A DNA stretch of 62,803 nt from Chloroflexota bacterium (GTDB taxonomy: Bacteria > Chloroflexota > Dehalococcoidia > JACPEP01). Of the stretch, positions 41,389-50,716 are shown in pieces. The notes beneath the pieces were generated by a model. It was given only the letters and a program-made list of their open reading frames with translations. It ran no database searches and had not been told where the DNA came from. The stretch lies in assembly GCA_016183425.1 (NCBI GenBank), contig JACPEP010000048.1, positions 1-62,803 on the forward strand, given 5' to 3'. The stretch's first letter is position 1, and each line of letters starts with the position of its first letter. Position numbers and translations under genes: made by a program.

Positions 41389-42586
41389 ACTTGGTCAATT
41401 TCAAGGCGTTGGCCAGAGCCAGGGGCATGGCTTGCAGAGCGCTGAAGCGCCCCAGGGAGCCGCGAGCGCAGGCCCGCTCTGAGAACTGGGGTATGCCATC
41501 AGGGCGGCACCAGGGAGAGCTGAGGAGAAAGGGGACAGGATGCCAGCTATGACCCTTCAACAGAGCCGGTGTGGAATGGTCGCCGGTGACTACTAGAACC
41601 TCCGGCTTCAGGTTCAGGAGCCGGGGCAAAAGCCCATCCACCTCCTCAATGGCCCCTACCTTTCCCAGAAAATCGCCATCTTCACCGGTGGTGTCCGTTT
41701 TCTTCACATGGAGATAAAAGAAATCATAAAGGGGGTATTGTTCCTCCAGCGTCGCCAGCTCATTGGCCAGGGTAGCTCCGGTGGCCAGGACGGTCATTCC
41801 CACCAGCTTGGCCAAGCCCCGGTACATGGGGTAGGTGGCGATGGCCCCCGCCCTTAGCCCGTAGAGCTCACCTAATGAGGGTAGGTGAGGAAGGCGGGAA
41901 AAGCCCCGCAGCATGACCATGTTGGCCGGAGAAGAATCCGCCAGGGTCTCCTTGGCCTGGGCGATGAAGCTATTGGCCACTATCGCCCCCCGCTCCGCCT
42001 GGGGGGCCAGAGCCACCACTGTCCGGGGGGGGACCCCCTCTCGCTGAGGGTCGGTTTCCGACAGCCGGTCGTCCAGGGGCTCTCCGCGAAACACCACGGC
42101 GAAGCGGTGCTCCTGTACCGGCTGAACTATGATCCGTACTCCGTCTATGGACAAACCGTCCAGGCGGCGACAAAGCTCCGCCGCCTTAGAGGTGGGCAGC
42201 CGCCCCGCCCGCCGGTCTACGATAAGACCCTTCTCGTCCATTGTGCAGAAGTTCCCCCGCGCCGCCAAATCCTCCGGCTGAAGGTCGAAGTCGATGCCCA
42301 GGGCCTCCAGCACTCCTCTCCCGATGTCAAAGCGCAAGGGGTCGTAGCCAAAGAGAGCCAGGTGGGCTGGCCCGCTACCCGGAGTGATGCCTGGGGAGAC
42401 GGGCTCCGTAAGACCGAGGGTAGAACTCTCCGCCAGGCGGTCTAGATTGGGGGTACGGGCCGTTTCCAACTCCGTTTTGCCCGTTTCAGGGGCAGGCAGC
42501 CCCCCCAGACCATCCATCACCAAGAGCACTATCTTGGCGGGAGAACTGACAGCCAGCTCCTTAAGCTGCTCTACACTCATACCCAC
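41378..42586 (-). CDS. apgM: 2,3-bisphosphoglycerate-independent phosphoglycerate mutase, archaeal type
   Basis: A 402-residue alkaline-phosphatase superfamily enzyme interconverting 3- and 2-phosphoglycerate. [11 protein letters not shown] near residue 20 holds the metal aspartate; [16 protein letters not shown] near 68 holds the serine nucleophile region; V-T-G-D-H-S-T-P near 338 holds the final metal ligands. This form is archaeal in character but is shared by several bacterial groups, including Dehalococcoides relatives. It is 21 bases after pgk and overlaps tpiA by 11. Confidence 0.94.
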   Translation of the reverse strand: MGMSVEQLKELAVSSPAKIVLLVMDGLGGLPAPETGKTELETARTPNLDRLAESSTLGLTEPVSPGITPGSGPAHLALFGYDPLRFDIGRGVLEALGIDFDLQPEDLAARGNFCTMDEKGLIVDRRAGRLPTSKAAELCRRLDGLSIDGVRIIVQPVQEHRFAVVFRGEPLDDRLSETDPQREGVPPRTVVALAPQAERGAIVANSFIAQAKETLADSSPANMVMLRGFSRLPHLPSLGELYGLRAGAIATYPMYRGLAKLVGMTVLATGATLANELATLEEQYPLYDFFYLHVKKTDTTGEDGDFLGKVGAIEEVDGLLPRLLNLKPEVLVVTGDHSTPALLKGHSWHPVPFLLSSPWCRPDGIPQFSERACARGSLGRFSALQAMPLALANALKLTKYGA

Positions 42587-42607
42587 AGCCAGACTCCTTC
42601 ATAAACG

Positions 42608-43795
42608 CTATTTCTGCCTGTCCAGAAGAGCGGCCACCCCAGGCAGGCGCCTCCCCTCCAGGAACTCCAGGGTCGCCCCTCCCCCGGTAGACAAGTGGGT
42701 GATCTTCTCCCCCAGGCCCAGAGATTCCACCGCCGCCACCGTCTCTCCGCCTCCGACGATAGTGGTCGCCTTCAGCCCAGCCAGAAGCCTGGCCAAAGCC
42801 CGGGTGCCTTGAGCGAAGGGCTCCATTTCGAAGACCCCCAGGGGCCCGTTCCAGAGCACGGTCTTGCAATTTCTTAGCTCTTCTGTGAAGGCCGCTATTG
42901 TTTCGGGGCCCACATCCAGGATGAGCTTGTCGGAGGGCACCTTCTCCACTGCCACCACCTGAGGCACGGCCTGGGGGCTTATTTCGTCTGCCACCACCAC
43001 GTCCCGGGGCATGATGACAACCACACCGCGACGCTCCGCCTTATCCAAGATGCTCCGGGCGAAATCCAGGCGGTCCTCCTCCACCCGGGAGCGCCCCACG
43101 GAAAGCCCCTCTGCTTTGAGGAAAGTGCAGGCCATAGCTCCTCCCAGAAGAAGCGCGTCCACCCGGGCGATGAGCTGTTCCAAGACAGCCACCTTGTCGC
43201 TCACCTTGGCCCCCCCCAGTATGGCGGCGAAGGGTGGCTCTGGGTTGGTCAGCAGCCGCCCCAGGTACTCCACCTCCTTCTCCATAAGGAGGCCGGCCAC
43301 TGCGGGAAGATAGCTGGCGACACCCGATGTGGAGGCGTGAGCACGATGGGCCGTGCCGAAGGCATCGTTAACATAGAGGTCCGCCAGGCGAGCTAAGGAT
43401 TGGGCGAACTGAGGGTCGTTTTTCTCCTCCTCAGGGTGGAAGCGAAGGTTCTCCAGCATCATGACCGAGCCTTCTTTAAGCTGACTCACCATCTCCTCCA
43501 CCGGTAACCCCACGCAGTCGGGAGCTACCGGGACCGCAATGTCCAGGAGTTGGGACAGTCGACGCGCTGCCGGGGCCATACGTAGCCCCTCCACCACCTG
43601 GCCATCGGGTCGCCCCAGGTGAGAGCACAGAACCACCCCAGCGCCATTGTTTAGAAGGTAATGGATGGTGGGCAAGGCAGCCCGAATTCGAGCATCGTCG
43701 GCCACCCCGCCTGTCTTCTTGTCCAGAGGCACGTTGAAGTCCACGCGCACCAACACCCGCTTTCCGGCCACCGCCACGTCTCTAACGGTTAGCAA
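42608..43795 (-). CDS. pgk: phosphoglycerate kinase
   Basis: A 395-residue kinase that makes ATP from 1,3-bisphosphoglycerate. R-V-D-F-N-V-P-L-D (near 16-24), C-S-H-L-G-R-P-D-G (near 57-65), [10 protein letters not shown] (near 195) and G-G-G-E-T-V (near 347) are the family motifs. The start is TTG 43795, supported by GAGAGGAGTCCG directly before it. It overlaps the CooC-like gene by 14 bases. Confidence 0.95.
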   Translation of the reverse strand: MLTVRDVAVAGKRVLVRVDFNVPLDKKTGGVADDARIRAALPTIHYLLNNGAGVVLCSHLGRPDGQVVEGLRMAPAARRLSQLLDIAVPVAPDCVGLPVEEMVSQLKEGSVMMLENLRFHPEEEKNDPQFAQSLARLADLYVNDAFGTAHRAHASTSGVASYLPAVAGLLMEKEVEYLGRLLTNPEPPFAAILGGAKVSDKVAVLEQLIARVDALLLGGAMACTFLKAEGLSVGRSRVEEDRLDFARSILDKAERRGVVVIMPRDVVVADEISPQAVPQVVAVEKVPSDKLILDVGPETIAAFTEELRNCKTVLWNGPLGVFEMEPFAQGTRALARLLAGLKATTIVGGGETVAAVESLGLGEKITHLSTGGGATLEFLEGRRLPGVAALLDRQK

Positions 43796-44579
43796 CGGAC
43801 TCCTCTCGAAGCAAACTCTCCAGCCTTGCCTTTATCCCCCTCGCCTCCGCCGCCGCCTGGGGCGCGTGGTGAAAGACGTCTGTTCCCAAGAGGTCGGCCT
43901 GCTGGATCAGCGGGCTGTAGCTTATGAAGCCCAGCACTGTGAAATCGGGCAGGTTTTGCGTGATGAAATCTCGGTCGCTGTCGTTGGTTACCTTGGAGCC
44001 CACCGCGTAACAGCGTTGGATACCGATGTCCTGGCCCAGCTTGCGGATGGCCTGGGCCGTCCCCAGGCTGCGCATGCCGGGCTCCACCACCGCGATGAGG
44101 GCGTCCACCCCCTGGGCGGTTGCCCGCCCCAGGTGCTCGATGCCGGCCACCATGTCCACAATGACCACCTCGGAACGGCCCAGGAAGAGGTGCTGCACCA
44201 GACTCCGGAGAAGAACGTTTTCGGGGCATACGCAGCCCCCGCCCCCCTTTTTCACCGTGCCCAGGACAAGAAGCTTTATCCCGTTTCTGGTAAGACAGAA
44301 GCGCTCCGGGATGTCGTCCACTCTGGGGTTTAGCTTGAAGAAGCCACCGGAGGTGCCCGGCCTCATTCCGGTGCGCTCCTCGATAAGGTCTTCCATTTGA
44401 GATATGGGAGCAATAGCCTGCGCTTCCTCCGCGGGAATGCCCAAAGCGGAGGCGAGGTTAGTATCGGGGTCGGCGTCTATGGCCAGGACGGTGTAGCCTT
44501 CCGCGGCGTACAGATTTGCCAACATGCTAGCCAAAGTGGTTTTACCCACCCCGCCTTTGCCGGTAATGGCTAGCTTCAA
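43782..44579 (-). CDS. CooC-like P-loop ATPase (nickel-enzyme maturation type)
   Basis: A 265-residue MinD/CooC ATPase. The deviant Walker A K-G-G-V-G-K-T-T is at 8-15, the switch D-A-D-P-D-T-N at 40-46, and the C-V-C-P-E-N motif (C-x-C near residue 116-118) is the metal-binding pair of CooC proteins, which insert nickel into CO dehydrogenase. No CO dehydrogenase gene is in the window. It starts an operon with pgk, apgM, tpiA and miaA and overlaps pgk by 14 bases, an unusual pairing. A TGCTATAAT extended -10 lies 37 bases upstream. Confidence 0.88.
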   Translation of the reverse strand: MKLAITGKGGVGKTTLASMLANLYAAEGYTVLAIDADPDTNLASALGIPAEEAQAIAPISQMEDLIEERTGMRPGTSGGFFKLNPRVDDIPERFCLTRNGIKLLVLGTVKKGGGGCVCPENVLLRSLVQHLFLGRSEVVIVDMVAGIEHLGRATAQGVDALIAVVEPGMRSLGTAQAIRKLGQDIGIQRCYAVGSKVTNDSDRDFITQNLPDFTVLGFISYSPLIQQADLLGTDVFHHAPQAAAEARGIKARLESLLREESVANR

Positions 44580-44615
44580 AAGCCCCCTCCTGGAAACTCT
44601 CGAACCACTTTAGCT

Positions 44616-44621
44616 ATTATA
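44616..44621 (-). promoter_or_regulatory. extended -10 box upstream of the cooC-pgk operon
   Basis: The minus strand reads TGC-TATAAT. No good -35 is seen at the right distance (TTATTG is the best, 16 bases away), which fits an extended -10 promoter. It separates this operon from the aspS-adh pair. Confidence 0.45.
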
Positions 44622-44665
44622 GCATATCTCTAAAGCCCAATAACCCGCGGGCGATGTCCTTCCTC

Positions 44666-45676
44666 TTACTCCTGAGGTCGAATGACGATGCGCAGCGCCC
44701 CCTCCGTCCGGTTGACCATCATCTCCAGGCCCTCCCGTGTCCTGTCCAAAGGTAGATAGTGGGAGACGAGGGGCAGCACTTGCACCTTGTTCTCTTGAAC
44801 CAGCCGGGCGGCATCATCGTAGGGGCCGCCTCGAGTGCCGACGATGCTTAGCTCTTTGTGAACCATGTCCTTGAGGAGAAGTCCGTCTACCGGCTGGCGA
44901 TGGACAGAGAAGATGACGATACGGCCGCCATCGGCCACTATCTCCATGGCCTGTCTCATGGCAGCGGGGGTGCCCGCGGCGTCTATGACCACGTCGAAGC
45001 CCCGGTCGCCGCCAACGTCTTTGAGCCGAGGGATGCCACCTTCCTGCTTCACATTGACGGTGACATCGGCCCCCAACTGGCGGGCCAGCTTCAGCCGATG
45101 CTCCCTGGTGCCGGTGACAACGATGGTCTCCGCCCCGGCCAGGCGGCACAGTTGCAGTAAAAGCAGGCCGCCATGCCCCGGCCCCAGGATAGCCACTCGG
45201 GAGCCTACGGAGACGCCTCCCCGCTGCACCCCCCGCAGGGCACAAGCTACGATCAAAAGGGATTGGGCCGCCTCGTCGGAGACGCCCTCCGGAATGCGGT
45301 ACAGGGCTTGAGGGCCGATCTTGAAGTAGTGGGCGAAGGCACCGCCAGCGTTTCCTCCCAGAAGGCGATGCTGGGAGCAGAAAGCCGCCATACCCTTGCG
45401 GCACATGGCACAGAAGCCGCACCCCCAGGCGGGCTCTCCGAAAACCCGATCCCCCACCCCTAGCCCGGCCACCTGCTTTCCCAGTGCCACCACCACCCCG
45501 GCGAACTCGTGGCCGATGACCATGGGCGTCTGACCAGGCGCTAGGTAGCCCGCTACATCGGTGGGACAAATGCCTACTGTTATGGATTGGACGAGCACCT
45601 CATCGTCGCCGAGAACAGGCTCAGGCACCTCCTCCACCCTGACGTCCCTGGGGCCGTACAGAACTGCACCCTTCAT
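44666..45676 (-). CDS. zinc-dependent medium-chain alcohol dehydrogenase
   Basis: A 336-residue MDR dehydrogenase. Catalytic-zinc ligands are C37 in G-I-C-P-T-D and H55-E56 in I-G-H-E-F-A-G; the structural zinc loop has C-G-F-C...C-R-K-G...C (near 87-103). The NAD(P)-binding G-P-G-H-G-G replaces the common G-x-G-x-x-G near 167. It resembles threonine/sorbitol dehydrogenases. The start overlaps the aspS stop by four bases, so the two are translated together although no functional link is evident. Substrate not determined. Confidence 0.9.
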   Translation of the reverse strand: MKGAVLYGPRDVRVEEVPEPVLGDDEVLVQSITVGICPTDVAGYLAPGQTPMVIGHEFAGVVVALGKQVAGLGVGDRVFGEPAWGCGFCAMCRKGMAAFCSQHRLLGGNAGGAFAHYFKIGPQALYRIPEGVSDEAAQSLLIVACALRGVQRGGVSVGSRVAILGPGHGGLLLLQLCRLAGAETIVVTGTREHRLKLARQLGADVTVNVKQEGGIPRLKDVGGDRGFDVVIDAAGTPAAMRQAMEIVADGGRIVIFSVHRQPVDGLLLKDMVHKELSIVGTRGGPYDDAARLVQENKVQVLPLVSHYLPLDRTREGLEMMVNRTEGALRIVIRPQE

Positions 45677-47478
45677 TCTGGTTCCCTTTCTGTCCTCTCA
45701 ATGGGCCGAAGCATCAGATGCAACTCCTCAAGCTGGGTCGGAGACACCGGCGAGGGAGCCTGCATCATCATGTCCACGGCGCTCTGGTTCTTGGGGAAGG
45801 CGATGACCTCCCGGATGGTCTGCTCCCCAGCCAGGAGCATGACGATGCGATCTATGCCCGGGGCGATGCCGCCGTGGGGTGGGGCGCCATACTCCAGGGC
45901 CTCCAGGATGGTCCCAAAGCGCTCCTCTATCTCTTCCCCCGTATATCCCAAAAGGCCGAAAATCCTTTCTTGCAGGGGGCGAGAGTGGATCCGGATGCTG
46001 CAGCTGGACAGCTCGTAGCCGTTGCAGACCAGATCGTAGTGGCGCGCTCTCGCCAATTGAGGGTCCGTATCCAAGAGGGGTATGTCCTCCTCCAGAGGGG
46101 CGGTAAAGGGGTGGTGCATGGACTGCCAGCGTCCCTCCTCCGCGCTCCACTCCAAAAGGGGGAAACCGGTAACGAAGGCAAAGGCGAGAAGGTCGGCGTC
46201 GGCCATGTGCAGGCGTCGTGCCATCTCCAGGCGAAGCTGTGACAGGGCTCCATTCACCACGCCAGGCTGCCCGGCCACTATCAAAATAAGGTCACCGCCC
46301 TTAGCCCCCACCCGTTCTGCTATTCCTTTGACCTGCTCCAGAGTAAGATATTTGGCCGCCAGAGACCGCACCTGGCCCATATCTTCCGGCTTTCCCTCTC
46401 CGGCTAGAGCTATGGTAATCAGTCCGGCGGCGCCGTAACCCTTGGCTAGCTCCGCCAGCTCATCGATCTGCTTTCGGGAGTAATTGCCACAGCTTGGAGC
46501 GCAGAAACCCTTCACTATGCCCTTCGCCCTCGCCTGCTGAAAAGGACCAAAGTCCGATGTGGCCACCACCTCCGTCAGGTCACCTAGCTCCAGCCCGAAG
46601 CGCAGGTCCGGCTTGTCAGTGCCATAGCGCTCCATAGCCTCGGCGTAGGTGAGGCGAGGAAAGGGCTTTATTACCCTTAGGGATGGCGTCGCTGTCTCTA
46701 CCAGAAAGGTAAACATCTCCTCTGTCAGGGCCAGGATATCTTCCTCGTCCACGAAGCTCATCTCCAGATCCAGTTGGGTGAACTCCGGCTGTCGGTCGGC
46801 CCGTTGGTCCTCGTCCCGAAAGCAACGCGCGATCTGGAAATACTTCTCTATCCCCGCCACCATGAGAATCTGCTTCAACTGCTGGGGGGACTGGGGAAGG
46901 GCATAGAACTTGCCCGGGTGAACTCGGCTGGGCACCAGGTAGTCCCGCGCCCCCTCGGGGGTGCTTTTGATGAGGATGGGGGTTTCCACCTCGATGAAGC
47001 CCCGGGCATCCAGGAAATCCCGAATAAACTTTACCACCCTGTGACGGAGGATGAGGTTTTCCTTCATTCGCTGGCGACGCAAGTCCAGATAGCGATAGCG
47101 GAGACGGAGAGGCTCATCCACCTCTGTTTCCTCATTGATGGGGAAGGGAGGGGTGGGGCAGGTGTTGAGGATCTGGCACTCTTCTGCCAGCACCTCCACC
47201 TCCCCCGTGGCCAGATTGGGGTTCTCCGTGCCTGGGGGTCGCCGCATCACTCTGCCCTTCACTGCCAGCACATACTCGGGGCGCACCTCCCGGGCCACCG
47301 CCAAAGCCTGGGGAAACTGAGCGGGGTTAAAGACCACCTGGACGATGCCCTCTCTGTCTCTCAGATCGACAAAAATGAGGCTGCCGTGGTCGCGACGGCG
47401 ATGAACCCACCCCGCCAAGGCGACCCTTTCCCCCACCTGTTTCGGATTAAGCTCTCCACAGCTATGGCTCTTGAGCAC
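45673..47478 (-). CDS. aspS: aspartyl-tRNA synthetase
   Basis: A 601-residue class IIb synthetase. The N-terminal OB fold ([14 protein letters not shown]) binds the anticodon; motif 2 is F-R-D-E-D near 220; the bacterial insertion domain lies at about 290-420; motif 3 is [13 protein letters not shown] near 542-554. Q-S-P-Q-Q-L-K is also present. Whether it is discriminating or charges both Asp and Asn tRNAs cannot be said. A good promoter lies 56-84 bases upstream. Confidence 0.96.
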   Translation of the reverse strand: MLKSHSCGELNPKQVGERVALAGWVHRRRDHGSLIFVDLRDREGIVQVVFNPAQFPQALAVAREVRPEYVLAVKGRVMRRPPGTENPNLATGEVEVLAEECQILNTCPTPPFPINEETEVDEPLRLRYRYLDLRRQRMKENLILRHRVVKFIRDFLDARGFIEVETPILIKSTPEGARDYLVPSRVHPGKFYALPQSPQQLKQILMVAGIEKYFQIARCFRDEDQRADRQPEFTQLDLEMSFVDEEDILALTEEMFTFLVETATPSLRVIKPFPRLTYAEAMERYGTDKPDLRFGLELGDLTEVVATSDFGPFQQARAKGIVKGFCAPSCGNYSRKQIDELAELAKGYGAAGLITIALAGEGKPEDMGQVRSLAAKYLTLEQVKGIAERVGAKGGDLILIVAGQPGVVNGALSQLRLEMARRLHMADADLLAFAFVTGFPLLEWSAEEGRWQSMHHPFTAPLEEDIPLLDTDPQLARARHYDLVCNGYELSSCSIRIHSRPLQERIFGLLGYTGEEIEERFGTILEALEYGAPPHGGIAPGIDRIVMLLAGEQTIREVIAFPKNQSAVDMMMQAPSPVSPTQLEELHLMLRPIERTEREPE

Positions 47479-47533
47479 TGGTGATACTATCCCCTCTCAG
47501 CATATAGCCAGGTATTTGAACACGCGGAAATGG

Positions 47534-47562
47534 ATTATAGACTATGCCTCACTGTTTTTCAA
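47534..47562 (-). promoter_or_regulatory. sigma70-type promoter for aspS
   Basis: On the minus strand TTGAAA (47557-47562), a 17-base spacer and a perfect TATAAT (47534-47539), 56 bases before the aspS start codon. Confidence 0.65.
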
Positions 47563-47600
47563 TGATAGCAGGGGGCGGCAACGAATATTACCCTCCACAG

Positions 47601-47628
47601 TTGACGGCGGAGGGTGAGGTGCTATAAT
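47601..47628 (+). promoter_or_regulatory. promoter that would give a leaderless mRNA
   Basis: TTGACG (47601-47606), a 16-base spacer and perfect TATAAT (47623-47628). The expected start, about seven bases downstream, coincides with GTG 47635, the start codon of the DUF123 gene. No ribosome-binding site is present. Confidence 0.6.
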
Positions 47629-47634
47629 CGAGGC

Positions 47635-48123
47635 GTGTCCGCCGCGGGAGGCACCTATGCCCTGCTTCTTACCTTAGAGAAGGACTATCTGGTGGAGGTG
47701 GGGCGGCTAGGGTCGCTGCATTTTCAGCCCGGCCATTATATCTACGTTGGCCGAGCCCGTCGTCGGCTCTTCAGTCGGATAAAAGCCCATCTTCACCTCC
47801 ACCAGCGGCCTCACTGGCATATCGACTACCTACGTCAGCGGGCCGGGGTGACTGGCCTGTGGTGGGCCCTCACCCCCGAGCCCCAGGAGTGCCTCTGGTC
47901 CCAGGCCGTTTTGTCTCTCCCCGGTGCCCTCGTCCCCCGGCCCCGCTTTGGCGCCTCCGATTGCCGTTGTCTAACTCATCTGGTGTATTTTAACACTGCT
48001 CCCTCCCCATCCCTTTTCAGGCGCCACTTGGCAAAGTTGGGCGGGCAGGTTCCCGTGCACGTTTGGGCTGAGAAAGAGCTGGCGGAGCAAATGGAGTACA
48101 CAAGGGAGTGCCGTGGGCGATAA
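47635..48123 (+). CDS. DUF123 (GIY-YIG superfamily) nuclease-like protein
   Basis: A 162-residue protein of the DUF123 branch of the GIY-YIG fold: G-T-Y-A-L-L-L-T-L (near 5-13) and H-Y-I-Y-V-G-R-A (near 33-40) are the two core tyrosine motifs, followed by a helix with R-L-F-S-R-I-K-A-H and W-H-I-D-Y-L-R. A C-terminal D-C-R-C-L-T-H-L holds two cysteines. It probably cuts or binds DNA, but the family's function is not settled. GTG 47635 is chosen because the promoter before it would make a leaderless transcript. Its end overlaps the MFS gene by 11 bases. Confidence 0.85.
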   Translation: MSAAGGTYALLLTLEKDYLVEVGRLGSLHFQPGHYIYVGRARRRLFSRIKAHLHLHQRPHWHIDYLRQRAGVTGLWWALTPEPQECLWSQAVLSLPGALVPRPRFGASDCRCLTHLVYFNTAPSPSLFRRHLAKLGGQVPVHVWAEKELAEQMEYTRECRGR

Positions 48124-49333
48124 TACCCTCTCCTCCCGGTGGGCTGCCCTGGGACTATTCATTGCCGGGGATTCTGCAGGCAGGATGGCTGGTCAATCCA
48201 TAGGTGTTATGCTACCCCTGATAACGAAGGAGTTGGCCATCACTCCCCTGGGGGCGGGGTGGCTGGGGGCGGCCCCTTGGATAGGGAATCTCTTTTTCTC
48301 CATCCCCTTTGGATGGTGGCTTTCCCGTTATAGCTATCGGCGGCTTATGGCCCTTTATCTTTTCACCGCCGCCGGTCTGGTAGCCCTTCAGGGTGGAGCG
48401 GCCACCTTCGCCATCCTGCTCGGAGCCAAGATCATGGAGTCGGTGACGTCCGTAGTTCGTGTCCCCGTCCGGGCTCTCCTTCTTCACCGCTGGTTTCCCA
48501 AGAAGGAGCTGACCTGGGCCAACGGCATAAGTATGGGGTTGGCGGAGCTGGCATCGGGGCTTACCGTGGCCACCGCTCCCTTTCTCTTTATCTTGCTGGG
48601 TGGATGGAGAAACACTTTTTACCTCTTTAGCCTGGCGATCATGCTCGTCGGCATACTTTGGGTTGCCTTGGTCAAGGAAGGCGGCCCCCTTTTGTCCCCC
48701 ACCACGGCGGTACCGGAGCGGGCACCTATTGCAGCGGTGGTGAGATACAAACACCTTTGGGTCATGGGGGCATGTCGTTTCGGCAGCCAGTTCCAATGGT
48801 CGGCTTTTACTATCTTCTTTCCCACCTATCTTCTTAATACCTACCAGGTGCCCCTTACCACCTCTGGCTTTGTCGTCAGCCTGCTCTATGTGGGGGTAGT
48901 GGTGGCCTTTCTGACGTGTGGTTTCCTGTTGGACAAGGTGGGGCGAACCCGGCCCATGATCTGGATTCCCGGCTTCGCGGTGCCCATCCTTTCCCTGGCT
49001 ATGCTTTTCACCTCTTGGATTCCTCTCTTGGCCTTTCTCTCCTTCATGAGCGGCTTCACCCGCATCTCCACCCCCATCATCCACACGATGCCCTTTCAGC
49101 TTCCAGAGATAAAGCCCCGGGAGATCGCCGTAGCCAGTGGCTTGGTGATGACTATGCAGACAGTGGGCGGCATCGCCGGCCCCCTGGTGGCGGGAGTCCT
49201 CTACCAGACCTGGGGCTCTCTACACTTGGCCCTGGCCCTTTGTTTTCTTTCTCCCCTCCTCATTGGGTTTGGGGGACTGATACTTCCGGAGATGGGGCCT
49301 AAAGCTTCTGAGAGGGTATCCCTGGAGTTGTAA
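48113..49333 (+). CDS. MFS transporter, first of three
   Basis: A 406-residue major facilitator with 12 predicted helices. The loop 2-3 signature appears as G-W-W-L-S-R-Y-S-Y-R-R (near 60-70), and the central cytoplasmic loop has R-A-P-I-A-A-V-V-R-Y-K (near 203-213). The first residues G-D-S-A-G-R-M-A-G-Q-S-I-G-V-M-L-P-L-I-T-K match the second copy. It starts by GTG within the end of the DUF123 gene. The substrate is unknown. Organic acid or aromatic carriers have this general form, and the linked Dabb genes suggest a catabolic substrate. Confidence 0.87.
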   Translation: MGDNTLSSRWAALGLFIAGDSAGRMAGQSIGVMLPLITKELAITPLGAGWLGAAPWIGNLFFSIPFGWWLSRYSYRRLMALYLFTAAGLVALQGGAATFAILLGAKIMESVTSVVRVPVRALLLHRWFPKKELTWANGISMGLAELASGLTVATAPFLFILLGGWRNTFYLFSLAIMLVGILWVALVKEGGPLLSPTTAVPERAPIAAVVRYKHLWVMGACRFGSQFQWSAFTIFFPTYLLNTYQVPLTTSGFVVSLLYVGVVVAFLTCGFLLDKVGRTRPMIWIPGFAVPILSLAMLFTSWIPLLAFLSFMSGFTRISTPIIHTMPFQLPEIKPREIAVASGLVMTMQTVGGIAGPLVAGVLYQTWGSLHLALALCFLSPLLIGFGGLILPEMGPKASERVSLEL

Positions 49334-49350
49334 ATGAGGCGGAAATAGAG

Positions 49351-50571
49351 ATGGTGGAGTTACAAGGAAAGTACCGGTGGCTGATGCTGGGTGTGCTGGT
49401 GACGGTGCAAGCCATGGCCCGTGCCAGTTCCCAGACCCTGGGCCTTATGCTGCCTCTCATGACCAAGGAGTTGGACATTAGCCCCTTCTGGGCCGGATGG
49501 TTGGGCTCCTCGGGGTCCATTGGATCAGCCCTTCTCGCCCTTCCTTTTAGCTGGTGGCTGTCCCGATACAGTCCCAAGGCCCTGGTAATGGTGTCATCCT
49601 TTGCCGGCTCGTTGTTCATACTGGCGCAGGGTGTGGCGGGGAGTTTTCCCCTCCTTTTTGGGGCCCGGCTGATGGTAGTGGTGTCCACTACGCTTCAGGG
49701 GCCAGCCCGAGCCCTTTTGTTGCAGCAATGGTTCCTGGTTCGAGAGATGACGTGGGCCAACGGTGCCATGACTGGCTTCGCCGAGGTGGTGGTGGCCCTG
49801 GCTATAGCGGGAACCCCCTTTATCATGGCGTGGCTGGGGGGCTGGCGGCAAACCCTCGTTTTTTTCGCTGCCCTTCTTTTTTTTACTGGCCTAGTGTGGC
49901 TTTTTGCGGGCAAGGAGCGGGTGACCCAGGAGTACCAGCAAGGGCTCCATTCCCAGGAGCGGGCCCCCATTGGAGCAGTGCTGAAATACAAGGAACTTTG
50001 GCTGGCGGGGGCTTCCTTTTTTGCCAGTGAGTTGCAGTGGGCAGCCTTTCTCACCTTCTGGCCTACCTACCTCCGGGATGTGCAGGGTGTCGCTCTGTCC
50101 ACGGCGGGGTATCTCCAGGGCCTGAGCTTTTTGGCTGCCTTCGGCAGTTACTTTGTGTGTGGCCTCCTCATGGATCGTATGGGGCGAAGGAGGCCTTTGG
50201 TGTGGGCATGCGGCCTTCTTAAAGTGCCGGTGGTTTTTGTCATGCTGGCCAGCGCCTCGCCCCTGGTGCTTATTGTGGGCGCCTTTTTCAACGGATTCAC
50301 CTGGCTATTTTTCCCCGCCGTCCAGGCCATGCCCTACGAGCTAAAGGGGATAAGGCCCCGGGAGGTGGCGGTGGCCACGGCCCTGATGATGACCATGTTG
50401 ACTATGGGGGCCGTGGCTGGCCCCTTGATTACCGGTTCCCTTTATCAGGCCTCGGGCTCCCTTTACCTCGGCCTAGCGGTGGCTGGCTTCTTCCCCCTGA
50501 TAACCGCGTTGAGCGGCATTTTCCTCCCCGAGCGGGAGGAGATTCCGACAAAGGTAGTGGGGGGGGGATGA
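49351..50571 (+). CDS. MFS transporter, second of three
   Basis: A 406-residue paralogue of the gene at 48113, same length, with shared segments such as L-M-L-P-L-M-T-K-E-L-D-I, W-W-L-S-R-Y-S-P-K-A and R-A-P-I-G-A-V-L-K-Y-K. Twelve helices are expected. It starts 17 bases after the first transporter stops, so the two are in one operon and derive from tandem duplication. Substrate unknown. Confidence 0.87.
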   Translation: MVELQGKYRWLMLGVLVTVQAMARASSQTLGLMLPLMTKELDISPFWAGWLGSSGSIGSALLALPFSWWLSRYSPKALVMVSSFAGSLFILAQGVAGSFPLLFGARLMVVVSTTLQGPARALLLQQWFLVREMTWANGAMTGFAEVVVALAIAGTPFIMAWLGGWRQTLVFFAALLFFTGLVWLFAGKERVTQEYQQGLHSQERAPIGAVLKYKELWLAGASFFASELQWAAFLTFWPTYLRDVQGVALSTAGYLQGLSFLAAFGSYFVCGLLMDRMGRRRPLVWACGLLKVPVVFVMLASASPLVLIVGAFFNGFTWLFFPAVQAMPYELKGIRPREVAVATALMMTMLTMGAVAGPLITGSLYQASGSLYLGLAVAGFFPLITALSGIFLPEREEIPTKVVGGG

Positions 50572-50716
50572 ACATGGCCTCCCTTCCGGTGGGGCGGCCG
50601 GGATTCCTCACTCGGGCCGTTATCTTCCGCTTACCGCTGGGTGCTGACGGAATTCGGTTGCCGGAGTGGGCGGGGGGGCGAGGGACTAAAACCGGGGAAG
50701 CGTCCGCGTAGGCTCT

